The notes under the pieces were generated by a model. That model saw only the letters and a list, made by a program, of their open reading frames with translations, was not told the DNA's origin and did not search any database. Below, piece by piece: positions 18,601 to 28,200 of a stretch of 64,000 nt of DNA. The DNA comes from Paenibacillus dauci (GTDB taxonomy: Bacteria > Bacillota > Bacilli > Paenibacillales > Paenibacillaceae): contig NZ_KQ040799.1 of the NCBI RefSeq assembly GCF_000971985.1, forward strand, positions 310,001 through 374,000, written 5' to 3'. The position numbers and the translations under genes were made by a program. Numbering within the stretch: position 1 is the stretch's first letter; every line of letters starts with the position of its first letter.

Positions 18601-19083
18601 CAGCACCGTGATTGGATCGACCGATACATCTGACTGCTGTGGCAATTCATTCAGTGCTTCCAGTACCGCACCCTGCTCCAGATCATAGCTGCTGCGGAAT
18701 GATGCATTCAGCCACTGCTCATAATGATGCACCCACTGCTCTGCCAGCGTCGAAGCGATCACATAGTTATGGGTGAAAAAGGTACTGCGCAGACCCGTAA
18801 AGTCTGCAGCAACATATTGACTGCGTCCAAGTACCACATCCCGGTTATCCAGGCGTACCAGCTGCAGCGATTCGGGGTACAGTGATGCTTCCTTTTCGCC
18901 CCGAGATACAAGTTCTGTAGGAGCATCATAGCTGCAGAGGGGATGAAGATATTTTTTGATATATCCGTCATCCAGACCCGGCGAGCGGGCAATCGTATCG
19001 TATCCTTCGGTTGTGCGGAATATCCCGCTTTTCTCGCGTGTATACAGCTGCTGCTGAATTGGAGTGTTCGACAATGAACTCAA
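15652..19083 (-). CDS. GTPase-associated protein 1 (GAP1)-like membrane protein with Ser/Thr-rich external tail
   Basis: The 1143-residue protein begins with a GAP1-N2-like signature, 'QQQLYTREKSGIFRTTEGYD', then 'LDDGYIKKYLHPLCSYD'. A long helical middle region follows. One transmembrane helix lies at about 802-826 ('LTILSVIGLAAVIFLGVYLV'), preceded by basic residues, which puts the N-terminal 800 residues in the cytoplasm. After it comes about 260 residues of Ser/Thr/Gly/Ala-rich low complexity and a short beta-like C-terminal segment. The start is TTG at 19083, overlapping the GTPase stop (TTGA) with GGGGAG upstream, so it is translationally coupled. GAP1 families are known as partners of the adjacent double-GTPase type. 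The biochemical role is not established. Confidence 0.75.
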   Translation of the reverse strand: MSSLSNTPIQQQLYTREKSGIFRTTEGYDTIARSPGLDDGYIKKYLHPLCSYDAPTELVSRGEKEASLYPESLQLVRLDNRDVVLGRSQYVAADFTGLRSTFFTHNYVIASTLAEQWVHHYEQWLNASFRSSYDLEQGAVLEALNELPQQSDVSVDPITVLAELNIDESLFRQMLGAVMSAIHKHRKVYISLNVPVTELPMQAKKLIGVLMQALPYAFRRRLGFTTYAKEPESRKGMQLLFVESGSIRTGDRNIERDYIFDLSSGRIQAAQAGKSGQIYIDWAWRHLNQPERLRELLEFADQGQAGIDAAGESLPDPGQYDEWTLLYRVEQGDEQLYREQQGMILQSLLKHLRPAGALESAIRLNDLFLSRFDREFDAVRSGQVPEVSIAEVFAEYYGIDPQHTGRKIVEYFIWSIRNAISSGQEAKSQAFYAMMENQHSLYESFLAIVGSQPNLATLLLTPLIERKFQQAQSVEEVIHLAAEWGSKYPQLLEMEDYCNRANQSFMEALRRSPDLMLATGNAFHMLDEVEKSTGTGEAGEINSEVWLRSGLGEEMRALAERYLLSELEWSSLTRERLLKADFLSSPLPSDDYPELADRRMASKKLALQVLYIWFTEKEDLERAIIWLDNLPVAEKDQIQQLGRSWLSEDIRNKQFGRLLGAFSYSTQPNDMDYSSMVEAVRKQAPDTQTIYDFFRWSEGRAEFMQNTGAGERGFAEPAPRKTGNRDTRNERTGNRGAAAPRFTPAYEAAILAYFRKYDPEAFRKGSLSKGDFDNEGPALRAVYSRARDELATPFAKWMKRNRKRLPFLTILSVIGLAAVIFLGVYLVNVFSGDPIQIATPEDPQEHTTTEQQPAADLPAVIVTLTGLPDEEGTANGSNSSSTGASRTGGSKADSSQMVRTSSTGTSAANSSSNGLGNSTDSGSSTDDVRMVFHFTSMTACQAFQPKQATFIMGTGQTVDYNGLKPQSSCDPSAAATGTTGSSTTGSTDHSDSTESTTGETGTTDATGTGINSGTKAASDSKGTAAEAGTSTGTTDGTTETTTAPNTEPSTSGSAGESGTVSSTDSDTAAGGTTTSNADSDSSDALNTLTPEQLESTHPYTVTVSLPPTIEVTNINQVKVDNKQYPVTSLAESADDTLSNKETP
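15870..16500 (-). repeat. Low-complexity Ser/Thr/Gly coding repeat in the GAP1-like gene
   Basis: Degenerate ACT/GGT/TCT-type codons encode runs of short units such as TGTTGSSTTGST, with many S, T, G and few hydrophobic residues. The stretch lies just outside the membrane helix in the predicted topology, so it would be a flexible wall-spanning stalk and a possible O-glycosylation target. Confidence 0.75.
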
Positions 19084-20342
19084 ACGTTTCGTCTCCCCTC
19101 AATATAATTCAGTTTGTACAGCAGCCAGATAAATGGCTCATCCACACGGATCGGACTGACCACACTCTGCAGCTTCTGCTCTACCGGATTACTGCCCAGC
19201 GCCGAGACGGCAAAGTAGGCGGTATCCTTGAAATAGACATCCATCGTTCCTTTGAACGGACGATCCACCCGCTCGATAAAGCGGCGGATTTCTCCATCAA
19301 TATTCTCGAATTCATCCAGATCAAAATGATCGCGGTGCACTACATTATGGAAAATATTACTGTTGGATTTGATATATTCTCCATCATCGCCGCGCAGCGA
19401 TTCCAGCATGTCACTTTTTGTAAGGACAACAGCAGTCGGAATATTGGTCTTGCTGTCTTCCTGATGCGCGATAAAGTCGCTGAACAGCGTTAGCACGACG
19501 TCACGCGGCTCATCATAGCGGGATACCCATTCGCCGCGGCTGTCACCAAGCTGGATACGGATGCGATCACGAATGGAGCGAATTTGCAGCGGATCGACCA
19601 TAAACAGAATGCCTGATGAGTTTTTGATATGCTGCCCATGCAGTCCCAGATAATCCTGATCGACCATGCCTTCACCGGCGACATCAAAAAATACCAGTGT
19701 CAGCGGCGGCTTTTCCTCATCTTTGAAGACGAACTGGAAAATAAACGGCTCCTGCATTCGCTCCTTTTGGGTGGATGCCAGCAGATCACCGCGCTCGAAC
19801 AGCGGCTCTTCGTAATTCATACGGAACTTGCGGCTGATTTCTGTCGTCAGCGGCATACAGGCAGCTTCAAAATTATCGGCTGTCGAGTTCTGCAGCGTAT
19901 GGATCAGTGATGTCATATAGACCGATTTGCCGACCTGGGAAGCACCGACAATCGAGATAATATTACTTGGTACTTTGCCTGACGTGACAGGCAGTTCGTT
20001 ATGACAGTGCGGACACAGTCGGCGCCGGGTTACTTCGCCATAGCGATCATTCAGTCCGACCAGTACATGATCCGAATAAATCCGGTGCTCTTCCGGTACA
20101 TCTCCAGGCAGCAGTACGGCTTCCATATCCCGCACCGTATCCAGCCCAAAGCGCTCCCGGTATCGATTCAGGCGTGCATCTTCGCGCAGCGCATAATCTT
20201 CATCATCCTCACGGTGGTGACTGGCCCGAAATTCTACATCATCCGGCGAAAATTTGTTAAAACAATACGGGCACACAATATCGTAAAATAATGGTCTGGG
20301 TTCGGCATCCGGCTTTTTCTTGAACCAATCAAACATCTTCAT
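19080..20342 (-). CDS. Zinc-ribbon P-loop GTPase (double-GTPase, DO-GTPase2-like)
   Basis: The 420-residue cytoplasmic protein starts with a split zinc ribbon: Cys24-x2-Cys27 (CPYC) and Cys110-x2-Cys113 (CPHC). The GTPase core follows, with Walker A/G1 'GASQVGKS' at 133-140, G3 'FFDVAGEG', and G4 'VVLTKSDM', whose TKxD specifies guanine. There are no membrane helices. This order of zinc ribbon plus G domain fits the double-GTPase 2 family, which comparative genomics places beside GAP1 proteins. Its stop overlaps the GAP1-like start by four bases, and it follows the beta-rich gene by 15 bp, so three genes are coupled. It probably acts as the switch of locus B; the trigger and effector are unknown. 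Confidence 0.85.
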   Translation of the reverse strand: MKMFDWFKKKPDAEPRPLFYDIVCPYCFNKFSPDDVEFRASHHREDDEDYALREDARLNRYRERFGLDTVRDMEAVLLPGDVPEEHRIYSDHVLVGLNDRYGEVTRRRLCPHCHNELPVTSGKVPSNIISIVGASQVGKSVYMTSLIHTLQNSTADNFEAACMPLTTEISRKFRMNYEEPLFERGDLLASTQKERMQEPFIFQFVFKDEEKPPLTLVFFDVAGEGMVDQDYLGLHGQHIKNSSGILFMVDPLQIRSIRDRIRIQLGDSRGEWVSRYDEPRDVVLTLFSDFIAHQEDSKTNIPTAVVLTKSDMLESLRGDDGEYIKSNSNIFHNVVHRDHFDLDEFENIDGEIRRFIERVDRPFKGTMDVYFKDTAYFAVSALGSNPVEQKLQSVVSPIRVDEPFIWLLYKLNYIEGRRNV

Positions 20343-20357
20343 CGCACCATCTTCCCC

Positions 20358-21038
20358 CTACTCCAAAATCAATTCGTACATCTGTCCATATGTACGTCCA
20401 TCCGTGAAAAAGAGCCGTACATATTCATTCTTGCCTATTTCGATCGCCGGCAGTTCATTACGCCCAGCCTGGAAAGATTCTGCAAACGGGTATACAATTC
20501 CGTCTTCCCGGTTCGCCGGATAACTGCCTTCTTTTTTGACATAACAGAGTACATCGCGGGCTACCGGTACTTCGGCATGCACATCGATACGCACCGTTTT
20601 GCGTTTGCTGAGCCAGCTGCCCTGCTGGCGGATTGAATAATGAATTTTCGCCCGGCCGGCACTGACTTCGATACGATTATCTCCCTCTGGCTGATGCAGA
20701 AGGGCATGTTCGCCTTCCTGCTCTGCCACCAGATGGATTACATAACCTATTTTGCCAAAATGATCGAGCCGATCGCGGTATCCATTGGCAGCTTTGTATT
20801 CTTCACGTGTATACAATTTTAGTCCCTCCGCCAAAGGAAGCTGGTCACTCTGCCATCCTGCAGCTCCGCCAGATTCAGCAGCAGCATCCGCTGCACCACT
20901 CTCGGATAATTTCTGAATATATACCGCCTGTGCGTCCCGCGGCCATAACCACCGCAGGGTGCACCATCCATCCTCTACCTGAGCGGTCAGTCCACGAATA
21001 CCCTGATCGCTACCTGGTTCTGCATCGATATAACGCAT
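20358..21038 (-). CDS. Beta-rich protein of the GTPase cluster, function unknown
   Basis: A 226-residue soluble protein with no signal peptide or membrane helix. It starts 'GLTAQVEDGWCTLRWLWPRD' then 'AVYIQKL', which reads like an Fn3-type strand pattern (conserved Trp, then a strand with charged ends), and ends with further alternating hydrophobic strands ('EYVRLFFTDGRTYGQMYELI'). I do not recognise a named family. GAAAGGAG is well placed before the ATG. It is the first gene after the polytopic vWA gene and lies 15 bp before the GTPase, so it is probably an adaptor or ligand for one of them. Confidence 0.7.
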   Translation of the reverse strand: MRYIDAEPGSDQGIRGLTAQVEDGWCTLRWLWPRDAQAVYIQKLSESGAADAAAESGGAAGWQSDQLPLAEGLKLYTREEYKAANGYRDRLDHFGKIGYVIHLVAEQEGEHALLHQPEGDNRIEVSAGRAKIHYSIRQQGSWLSKRKTVRIDVHAEVPVARDVLCYVKKEGSYPANREDGIVYPFAESFQAGRNELPAIEIGKNEYVRLFFTDGRTYGQMYELILE

Positions 21039-21154
21039 TGCACCATCTCCTTTCTGCTTGAGGAACTTGATTGTACTGCTGTCATACTTTTCGCTTTCAT
21101 TATTGCTCCGAGCATTTGCTCTTACGTGTTACGTAACGACGATGTGGCTGGCTT

Positions 21155-22435
21155 CTACCGCTGGAAGCTGCGGGCGCTCTCTCCGCGTCTGCGACGAGGA
21201 CTACCCGAGCTGGTTGGCGGTGGTGGCGGGGTATCATTGCGTCGAATCATCCGTTTGTTGTTCTCACCGATTGGAATAACCAGTGTGAACAGCGCAATGA
21301 TCAATGCCAGAATCATAATCGCGAGGAAACGGATAACTCCATCCGTCCAGTCGGTCTTGCCGATTCCCCATTCCAGCAGCAGACCTGCCAGCAGACCTCC
21401 GACACCGCCACCTATACCAAAGCTGCGGGCCAGGAAGCGATTATCAAACAGCAAGCCCAGACCGACTCCGAGCAGCCCGCCCAGAATCATCACAAGCACA
21501 ACATGCAGAATCTGATAGTACAGATTGCTGTTGAACGGTTCACTACGTTCGGTTACCAATGTGCGTTTGTCCAGTGTGTCATAGATTTGCTGGAACGTCT
21601 TCGGCAGATCGATAGCCTGGGATACATCATAGTATTGTCCGCCCGTCTCCGAAGCAATTTGAGGCAGCAGATTCGGATTCACGTTATCTTGCAGACTCAA
21701 GCCAACAGTGTGAATCGCAATCCCCTGCTGCTGAAAAGGCTGCAATGTATCGGAACCGAGTGTACTGTCTCCATCGGACAGCATAATCACGACTGTACCG
21801 CGGGTATCGTCATTGTGTTCTTTGATCATTTGCATGGCTGTATCGAGTGCCAGCGTAAAATCGGTACCCCCATCGGTAGTAACCATCGTATCCATCGTCT
21901 GATGAACTTGCTGCTTGGAAGCTGCATTCAGTACAGTCAGCGGCAGTGCCACGCTGGCCTGATCGCTAAACTGCACAATACCTACACGCATATCATCATC
22001 CATGGAATCTACCATGTTTTTAACGGCCTGATAACGTAGGTTCTGCGGATCGGTACCCTGCATACTGCCCGAGTTATCAATCACAACTACTACGTCACGA
22101 ACGGTTTTGGCTCCATTAAAATCAAGCTGGTACAAAGCTTCAGCTGCCACTCCGCCAACGAACATGACTACCAGCGTGGCAGGAACGAGCAGCTTCCACG
22201 ATACATCGGTATACCGCTGTCTCCATGAAGCGCCATTTAATTTAGGTGAAATCATTTCGGCCAGCAGGCAGAAAATCCCGATCATTAGACTAATAATGCC
22301 AAAATAAATCCCCATCAAAAGAATACGGGGCATCCGGTCAAAATACGAATGCAAAAACCATTCGCTGAGAACAAAACCGATAGCTCCTCCGATCAGACTG
22401 AATAAAACCATAAGCCAGTTTACTTTGCGCTGCAT
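21155..22435 (-). CDS. Polytopic membrane protein with an extracytoplasmic vWA domain
   Basis: The 426-residue protein has three N-terminal helices (about 6-28, 36-60, 82-104), then a von Willebrand factor A domain, then three more helices and a Pro-rich, Arg-rich cytoplasmic tail ('TPPPPPTSSGSPRRRR'). The metal-ion site is intact: DNSGSM at 120-125, the Thr in 'GGTDFTLAL' and the Asp in 'MLSDGDS'. The positive-inside rule puts the vWA domain outside the membrane. The frame extends to 22516, but GGGGAG 9 nt before the ATG at 22435 decides the start. vWA domains bind protein partners through the metal ion. It belongs to locus B, between the palindromic element and the beta-rich gene. Confidence 0.85.
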   Translation of the reverse strand: MQRKVNWLMVLFSLIGGAIGFVLSEWFLHSYFDRMPRILLMGIYFGIISLMIGIFCLLAEMISPKLNGASWRQRYTDVSWKLLVPATLVVMFVGGVAAEALYQLDFNGAKTVRDVVVVIDNSGSMQGTDPQNLRYQAVKNMVDSMDDDMRVGIVQFSDQASVALPLTVLNAASKQQVHQTMDTMVTTDGGTDFTLALDTAMQMIKEHNDDTRGTVVIMLSDGDSTLGSDTLQPFQQQGIAIHTVGLSLQDNVNPNLLPQIASETGGQYYDVSQAIDLPKTFQQIYDTLDKRTLVTERSEPFNSNLYYQILHVVLVMILGGLLGVGLGLLFDNRFLARSFGIGGGVGGLLAGLLLEWGIGKTDWTDGVIRFLAIMILALIIALFTLVIPIGENNKRMIRRNDTPPPPPTSSGSPRRRRGESARSFQR

Positions 22436-22469
22436 CTCTGGCGTCTCCCCTTTTCCATTGTTAAGTATC

Positions 22470-22695
22470 TGCGAGGTTTTGAGGGATGCTGCGCGTGGGA
22501 AGATGGGAAGGTACATCGCTCAGGGGAAAGATGATCCAGCCGATCGCTGTTGACCATGGATATCTCGAAAAACTGCCTGTAGCAGTCGATATCCATGGTC
22601 AAAGGCGAACGCTTTGCTTCTATTGGATCATTCTTTCCCCTTCGCTCCGTGCTTCCTTCTACCCTGCTGCAGATCTGCCAAAAGCCTCGCATCCG
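22470..22695. repeat. Large imperfect palindromic element inside locus B
   Basis: Two arms of roughly 95-105 bp form an inverted repeat. The centre is exact: TTGACCATGGATATC (22550-22564) against 22588-22602, with an inner ACTGC-CTGTA-GCAGT hairpin. Further out GGGGAAAG/ATGATCCA, a GGGAAG-type purine block and TGCGAGG/TTTTG match their complements with gaps. Open frames run through both strands because of the symmetry, but none has coding features. It resembles a MITE-like or REP-like dispersed palindrome and could also act as an RNA structure between the companion and vWA genes. Confidence 0.75.
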
Positions 22696-22881
22696 GCGCT
22701 GCGCGCGCCATTTTGCCGTTTGGTAAAAATGGGTTGGTGCGTTGGAATTAAGAATACCTGTGTTACGAATAGACATATCTAGTAGTGAGTATTGGTCGTG
22801 ATAGGTTGGCCTGGTATTGCTTCTTTGCTGCTTGTGTTGGTTTAGTAGCTGCGATAGTATGGTCCCATTTTATCCAAACGG

Positions 22882-25275
22882 CTATGCATGATTTATTCTG
22901 TTCAAGCCAGATTCTTCGGTATGGAACGTGTATCCGTTCTGAACATAGGTGTCGTAGTACGTTTTGCCGTTACGGTAATAGATTAGATCAGTAATACCGA
23001 AGCCGCCCATCAGGTTGAGCTTCTCGACGCCGCTGGTACGGTCTTCGTGAATAAATCCGGTTTTGTAAATGCGGGTCGTGTTATCGACACCGGCTGCATA
23101 GCGGACAAATTCGCCGTTTGCGTTACCGAACATGTACTTTTCCTCATACCGGTGCTTATGGGTGTAATCAAGCAGCCGGATATGAATCGTCGCCCGGTCT
23201 TCAAGTGTACGGTACAGTTCCTTGAACAGGTCCTCCTGCGACAGGGCCTGCTTGTTGGCATAATCGATCGTCACATTGGCTCGCTGCAGCAGCTCTTGTT
23301 CAAAGGTCTGGGACAGCACCTGTGACGGCAGTAATTCCTGACGGCACACTGTAATCAGGCGTTCGATAAGTGCTGGTGAGCCCTGCTCCAGCAGACTCGT
23401 TATATCGCCCATGCTGCGTTCTTCGAAAAAGGCACCTTCGCCGCGTTTGTCCTCGATCTCCTGCATTACCTCGGCGGTCAGGCGACTGTAGTAGTCCGTA
23501 ATATTCTGGCCGATATAATCATCGGCGATACGTATACTCTCCGCAGCTGCGATATGGAGATCCTGACCGATCTGATCCATTCGGCGTACCAGTTCCATAC
23601 TGCCCCGGTGCAGGGCGGCGAGCTGTTCTTCCCAGCCGCGATATAATCTCAGCCTTGTCTGCAGCCGCAGAATATGAAGGCGATGCGGATAGATCGTCTG
23701 GATCAGCGCCCGCGTCAGATTGCGTACATTATGCTTGTCCATAAACGGCATCTTCTGAAAAGACAGCTCATCCGTGCGGCTGTTATACCACTGCTCCAAC
23801 TCCAGCTGTGCCTGCTCCACTGCGATATTCAGATCACGAATACGGCTGCGCAGCACTTCCCACAGGCTAGCGTTACCTGCTTCATCACTCCAGGCTGCCA
23901 GCTGATAAAAATGGACATCTGCATGCTCGCCCATCTGCTCGGCAACGATACGTTTGAATTCCTGCGCTGCGTCCCACTCTGTCAGTCTGCGCTCGGTTTC
24001 CTGCTCGTAATTATCCCGGAAGAACGCATCGCCTCCCTTTTCGAACAAAGCATATTCCGCTTCACGCAAACTCATCGATTTGAGCGAAGCGAAGCTGACC
24101 GATCTCGTCATTAGACTGTTCATATCCTCCAGTCGCGCTTCATCCGGTATCAGATGCTCCAGCCGGCGATCCATAGATAGTTCATCCATGCCCAGCAGCT
24201 GTTCACGTTCACGTGCGTTCAGTGAAGGCTCACTCTTCATCCGCTGCACAATCCCGAGGAAAAAGTGCTCCAGTACAGTTAGTGCGATAGCCAGATCCGG
24301 TCTGCGTACACGGGCATACCCGGCCGATACCAATCCCTGGCTGCCATCTGCATTACGAATATTATTTTTAAAGGCTGTATTGTTATAATCCGAACCGCTA
24401 AATGCTGCATCACTGCCATGATCCGGACGCTGCCGGTTTTTCAGCAGACTGATCCGGCAGATCATATCATAATTGCTGTTCACGCCACCATTTACCGCTA
24501 CTCCGCGTTCATTGCGGTCTGACAGTACATAGGCCAGTTCAAACAACGGTGCTGCCGTGTGATGCACCATAACGGATAGCTCATCCTCGGTACGCTGTAG
24601 TGGCGCACTCAGGCTGTAATCTTCCCGCTGCATCTGTTCCAGTTCCTGCAAAAAGGCAACACCTGCCGAGTTGGCATAACCGAAATTCTCTTCCTGCTCT
24701 CCTTCATGAATCAGCGCATAGATATCCATCTGCACCGACTTGAAGGACTGCCCCAGAATGGAACGGGCCAGCAGTGCAATCTGCGGTACCAGTATATTCA
24801 TCGGATCCTCTACACGCGTCACTACCGACAGATGCAGCCGGTCAAAGGAAGAATACATTCTTCCAAAGTCGGCCAGTCTGCGGGCTGCCTGACGAAAAGC
24901 GCGGTTCAGCTCCAGCAGATGCCTACCATCCTGACGGAAATGCTCGCTCCAGTCGGGACGCTGCATCTTTTTACCGGAAGCCACTTCCGGTAGAGAAAGG
25001 TATGACAAAATCTGCTGCGGATCATCCGCTTCTGGTGATCGGGAAGAAGAGTCTGCAGCAGATTCCGGTAATACTTCAACATACATGACACCAGCGCCAT
25101 TGTCCCATTTTTGGGCATTTACGCTTCTGATATGAGCAGCCGCATCGCGGACATGGTCCCCGATAAACAGGAAAACGGCGGGGTAGTGTATACTGCTCCG
25201 CCCGTCTCCCTGTCCGGCTGTTTTCTCTTCAGCAGCAGCGTATGCCTCTGCGAATTGTCTCAGCCGAACATCCAT
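22882..25275 (-). CDS. Large protein paired with the tubulin-like GTPase, function unknown
   Basis: A 797-residue protein, probably cytoplasmic, with no signal peptide or membrane helix. The N-terminal 250 residues have an alpha/beta look ('YPAVFLFIGDHVRDAAAH', 'DRLHLSVVTRVEDPMNILVP', 'SVQMDIYALIHEG'); the middle is strongly helical and charged, like coiled coil; the end is beta-rich ('FGITDLIYYRNGKTYYDTYV'). No catalytic motif is recognisable. Its ATG follows the tubulin-like gene's TAA after a single base, so the two are tightly coupled and probably form a complex. The 3' end is followed by the palindromic element. Confidence 0.7.
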   Translation of the reverse strand: MDVRLRQFAEAYAAAEEKTAGQGDGRSSIHYPAVFLFIGDHVRDAAAHIRSVNAQKWDNGAGVMYVEVLPESAADSSSRSPEADDPQQILSYLSLPEVASGKKMQRPDWSEHFRQDGRHLLELNRAFRQAARRLADFGRMYSSFDRLHLSVVTRVEDPMNILVPQIALLARSILGQSFKSVQMDIYALIHEGEQEENFGYANSAGVAFLQELEQMQREDYSLSAPLQRTEDELSVMVHHTAAPLFELAYVLSDRNERGVAVNGGVNSNYDMICRISLLKNRQRPDHGSDAAFSGSDYNNTAFKNNIRNADGSQGLVSAGYARVRRPDLAIALTVLEHFFLGIVQRMKSEPSLNAREREQLLGMDELSMDRRLEHLIPDEARLEDMNSLMTRSVSFASLKSMSLREAEYALFEKGGDAFFRDNYEQETERRLTEWDAAQEFKRIVAEQMGEHADVHFYQLAAWSDEAGNASLWEVLRSRIRDLNIAVEQAQLELEQWYNSRTDELSFQKMPFMDKHNVRNLTRALIQTIYPHRLHILRLQTRLRLYRGWEEQLAALHRGSMELVRRMDQIGQDLHIAAAESIRIADDYIGQNITDYYSRLTAEVMQEIEDKRGEGAFFEERSMGDITSLLEQGSPALIERLITVCRQELLPSQVLSQTFEQELLQRANVTIDYANKQALSQEDLFKELYRTLEDRATIHIRLLDYTHKHRYEEKYMFGNANGEFVRYAAGVDNTTRIYKTGFIHEDRTSGVEKLNLMGGFGITDLIYYRNGKTYYDTYVQNGYTFHTEESGLNRINHA

Positions 25276-25276
25276 A

Positions 25277-28200
25277 TTATCTCAATTTCCGGCGCAGATC
25301 GTTTAATTTGGTCACCATCTGCTTGTAGAACTGATAGGCTTCATCGCCATTGACCAGCTCCACACGCTCGTATTCCAGACGATCGCGCGCTTCCAGATAA
25401 GTCTCATACAATTCATCCAGCTTGGTCAGCAGCGGTATAATATCCTCCAATGCTGTCAGCTCGTTGTCACGGCGGTCCGCTTTGCGCATCAGTACCGCAC
25501 GGTTTTTCTCATCCAGCTTGCGGAAGGCTTCGAATACTTCGAACTCTACCACATTTTTGGTCTTCATCAGATTCGCGAACGGCTCCCATGCTTCTTCTTC
25601 CGGATCGCGATCATACACATACAGTGCACCTTTTTTGGTGATCGTACCGGTATACAGTGCCTGTACAAACTGATCGATCAGCTTTTCTTCACCTTCAAAG
25701 CGTCCCAGCATGCTTTCTAGCTCGGTTATTTTCAGCTGAATCGCATCATATTTGGCCAGCTCTGCGCGTACACGTTCAATCATTTTCGGCGAACGGATCA
25801 GGTTCTCTGCAGCCAGTTCCTCATTGTAACTGTTAAAGATATCCTTGGATGACTCAGCCGGTAATCCTTCGCTCATCAGACGACGCAGTTCGGTCAGTGC
25901 ACGCTTGATTTCGCCCAGATTCGGACGGGATGCATCCAGACGCAGATCGTATCCGGTTAGTACAGCGTCCAGATCGAACGGCTGACTGAAGTTTATCGCG
26001 AACCGGTTGCTTGTATTCTGATCCACATCTTTTTCGGAAATCACTCCGAGTGCACGGGCACGGGCAAAGTCAGCCCGGATACGCGCATTGTATGATTGTA
26101 CGCGCGGATTGACGTACGTCTCTCCCCATGACTGCTCCGGGATTGGCGACGGCAGATACGTCCAGTTTTCCTTCTCGCTCATTACGAGGTGACGACCTAC
26201 GCCTTCACGATCCAGGATTGTACGCTCGTAATTCTCCTCGTATACCTTGAGCGGTGTATAGACGAACAGCGGCACACCGTTACGAGTGTTCAGCCAGAAG
26301 ATCCGGTTTTTCACCTGACTTTCTTTGATCGTGAAATGAGACTTGCCGATCGCATTGGTCTGGTAATTACGGATACCACGCAAAATGCTTGGCGCCTGTA
26401 CCGGCACAGAGACAAAGCCCCATGAAGGGAAGTGCAGATTGCCTGCGCTGTTGCTCAAATGGAATACCGGCACCGCATCATCATCCAGACGGCTGGCAAT
26501 CTGACGTTCCACGAATTTCTCGATTGGCTCGTCTTCGCCGTATTTCATCACCAGGAAGTCTTCCATCGAACGGGTGATCAGATCACCGAATTTGTCACTC
26601 AGGAAATCGGAGATGGAGCGCACGATATCGACTTCATTTTCTTTGACCCATTGATCGGAATGATCCAGCAGTTGCGTAGAGAAATCACGAATCAGATCGT
26701 CTCCGTCCTTGCTGTCCATAATATCGCTGACCGCTTTGGAGATATCCGGTACGCTGACCAGATTCCAGTAGTACGTTTTGTTGCCACGATGGTCAGCCTG
26801 CTCGGTACCGCTGGTCAGCAGCTCGCCATTTTTCTCGAAAATAGAGCTCAGTGCATTCAGCACTTCAGTGAATACACCGTAGATCCGGTTATTTTCACGG
26901 TTCAGCAGCTGATACAGATCTTCATAGAACTCGATCATTTGCTGAGTACGCTCGATATCTGCACGCAACCAGTACTCATCGATTTTGGCTTCGATATATA
27001 CATTTTTCTTTTTGTCTTTGGAGACAAAAGCACTCTTCGCATCACCCAGACGATCATTGGCATACTCTGACGCTGATTCGATATCACGCGGAATGCGTGT
27101 CAGACTCTCACGCAGCGTCTCGATATACGACAGCAGCATTTTCAGCAGGGAGAAGCCGTTTTCTGTATACAGCATCCGGGAGACATAGAATGGTCCCTGT
27201 TCCGGGTGCAGGAACATACGGCGGATCTGATCGGAGAATTGACCGACAATCTCGCCCGGCAGCTGCTGCTTGGCTTTGATATATTCTTCACGGGCACGCA
27301 CGAGGAACGTCTGCTCCAGTTCCGTATCCATGCTGACTGCCTGCATTTTAACTACATTGTTATAGCTCAGACGCTCACTGTTCTCAAAACCTGGCAGCGG
27401 CTCCGGTACGCGGGACTCAAACGTCTTGGTCATGGTGTCCAGATCGACACCCAGCTTGCGGGCAAAATTCTCCACCGCTTCCTGATCCGGTGCCTGATCG
27501 AACATTTTGTCCATCTTCTGGAACAGTCGGTAGGCCAGATACGTCGTCATCTCTTCAATCGGCAGTACAGCGGAAGAAGCACCGATGATGTTGTATTCAT
27601 AGTTTGCCGGATACGCACGGTTCATCTGCGCGATATTGGTCCGGATATTGCTGATATAGTCATGAATCGCGAACTCTTCGCCGGAGGCTTTTTCCTCACT
27701 GGCCATAAAGTTCGTGATATTCTCGGCTGTGACATTCATACAGTAGTCATATGCATTTTCCAGCAGCTTGCCCTCGGTATTGGTCGCCGAGATCAGATGA
27801 CACAGGTTAAATGGCGGCAGCGGCGAATTTACATTCAGAATACTGCCGTACTGCTGCTTGAAGCGCTCGCCGCGGCTATCGACATTCATCCAGTAATCCA
27901 GTTCCTTGAGCGCGGCATAGCCGTTTTTGCGAATATATTCACGGGTATGCTCACTCAGGCTCTTGTTGGACAAATTGACATCCGGGGTAAACAGATAGCC
28001 CAGCATGGTCAGACGGTCAATCCCGGCAGAGCCGTAGTCGCGTTCTACAATACCGCGCACGATATAGGAGATATCGAGGAACGAGCCGCTGCCTGTACCG
28101 CCGGATAGACCGGTGAGCAGGAAGACCATCAGCTTTTTGTTGGTGCCGACAGACAGTGTTTTGATCTTCTTATCGATACTCTGTACGACCTGATTGATCT

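Noticed and set aside
22420-22782. Overlapping frames on both strands of the palindromic element
   Set aside because: Both follow from the inverted symmetry; they have no ribosome sites and low-complexity translations.
27206-28108. 300-codon plus-strand frame opposite the tubulin-like gene
   Set aside because: No ribosome site and no family features; it mirrors the strongly supported coding frame on the other strand.
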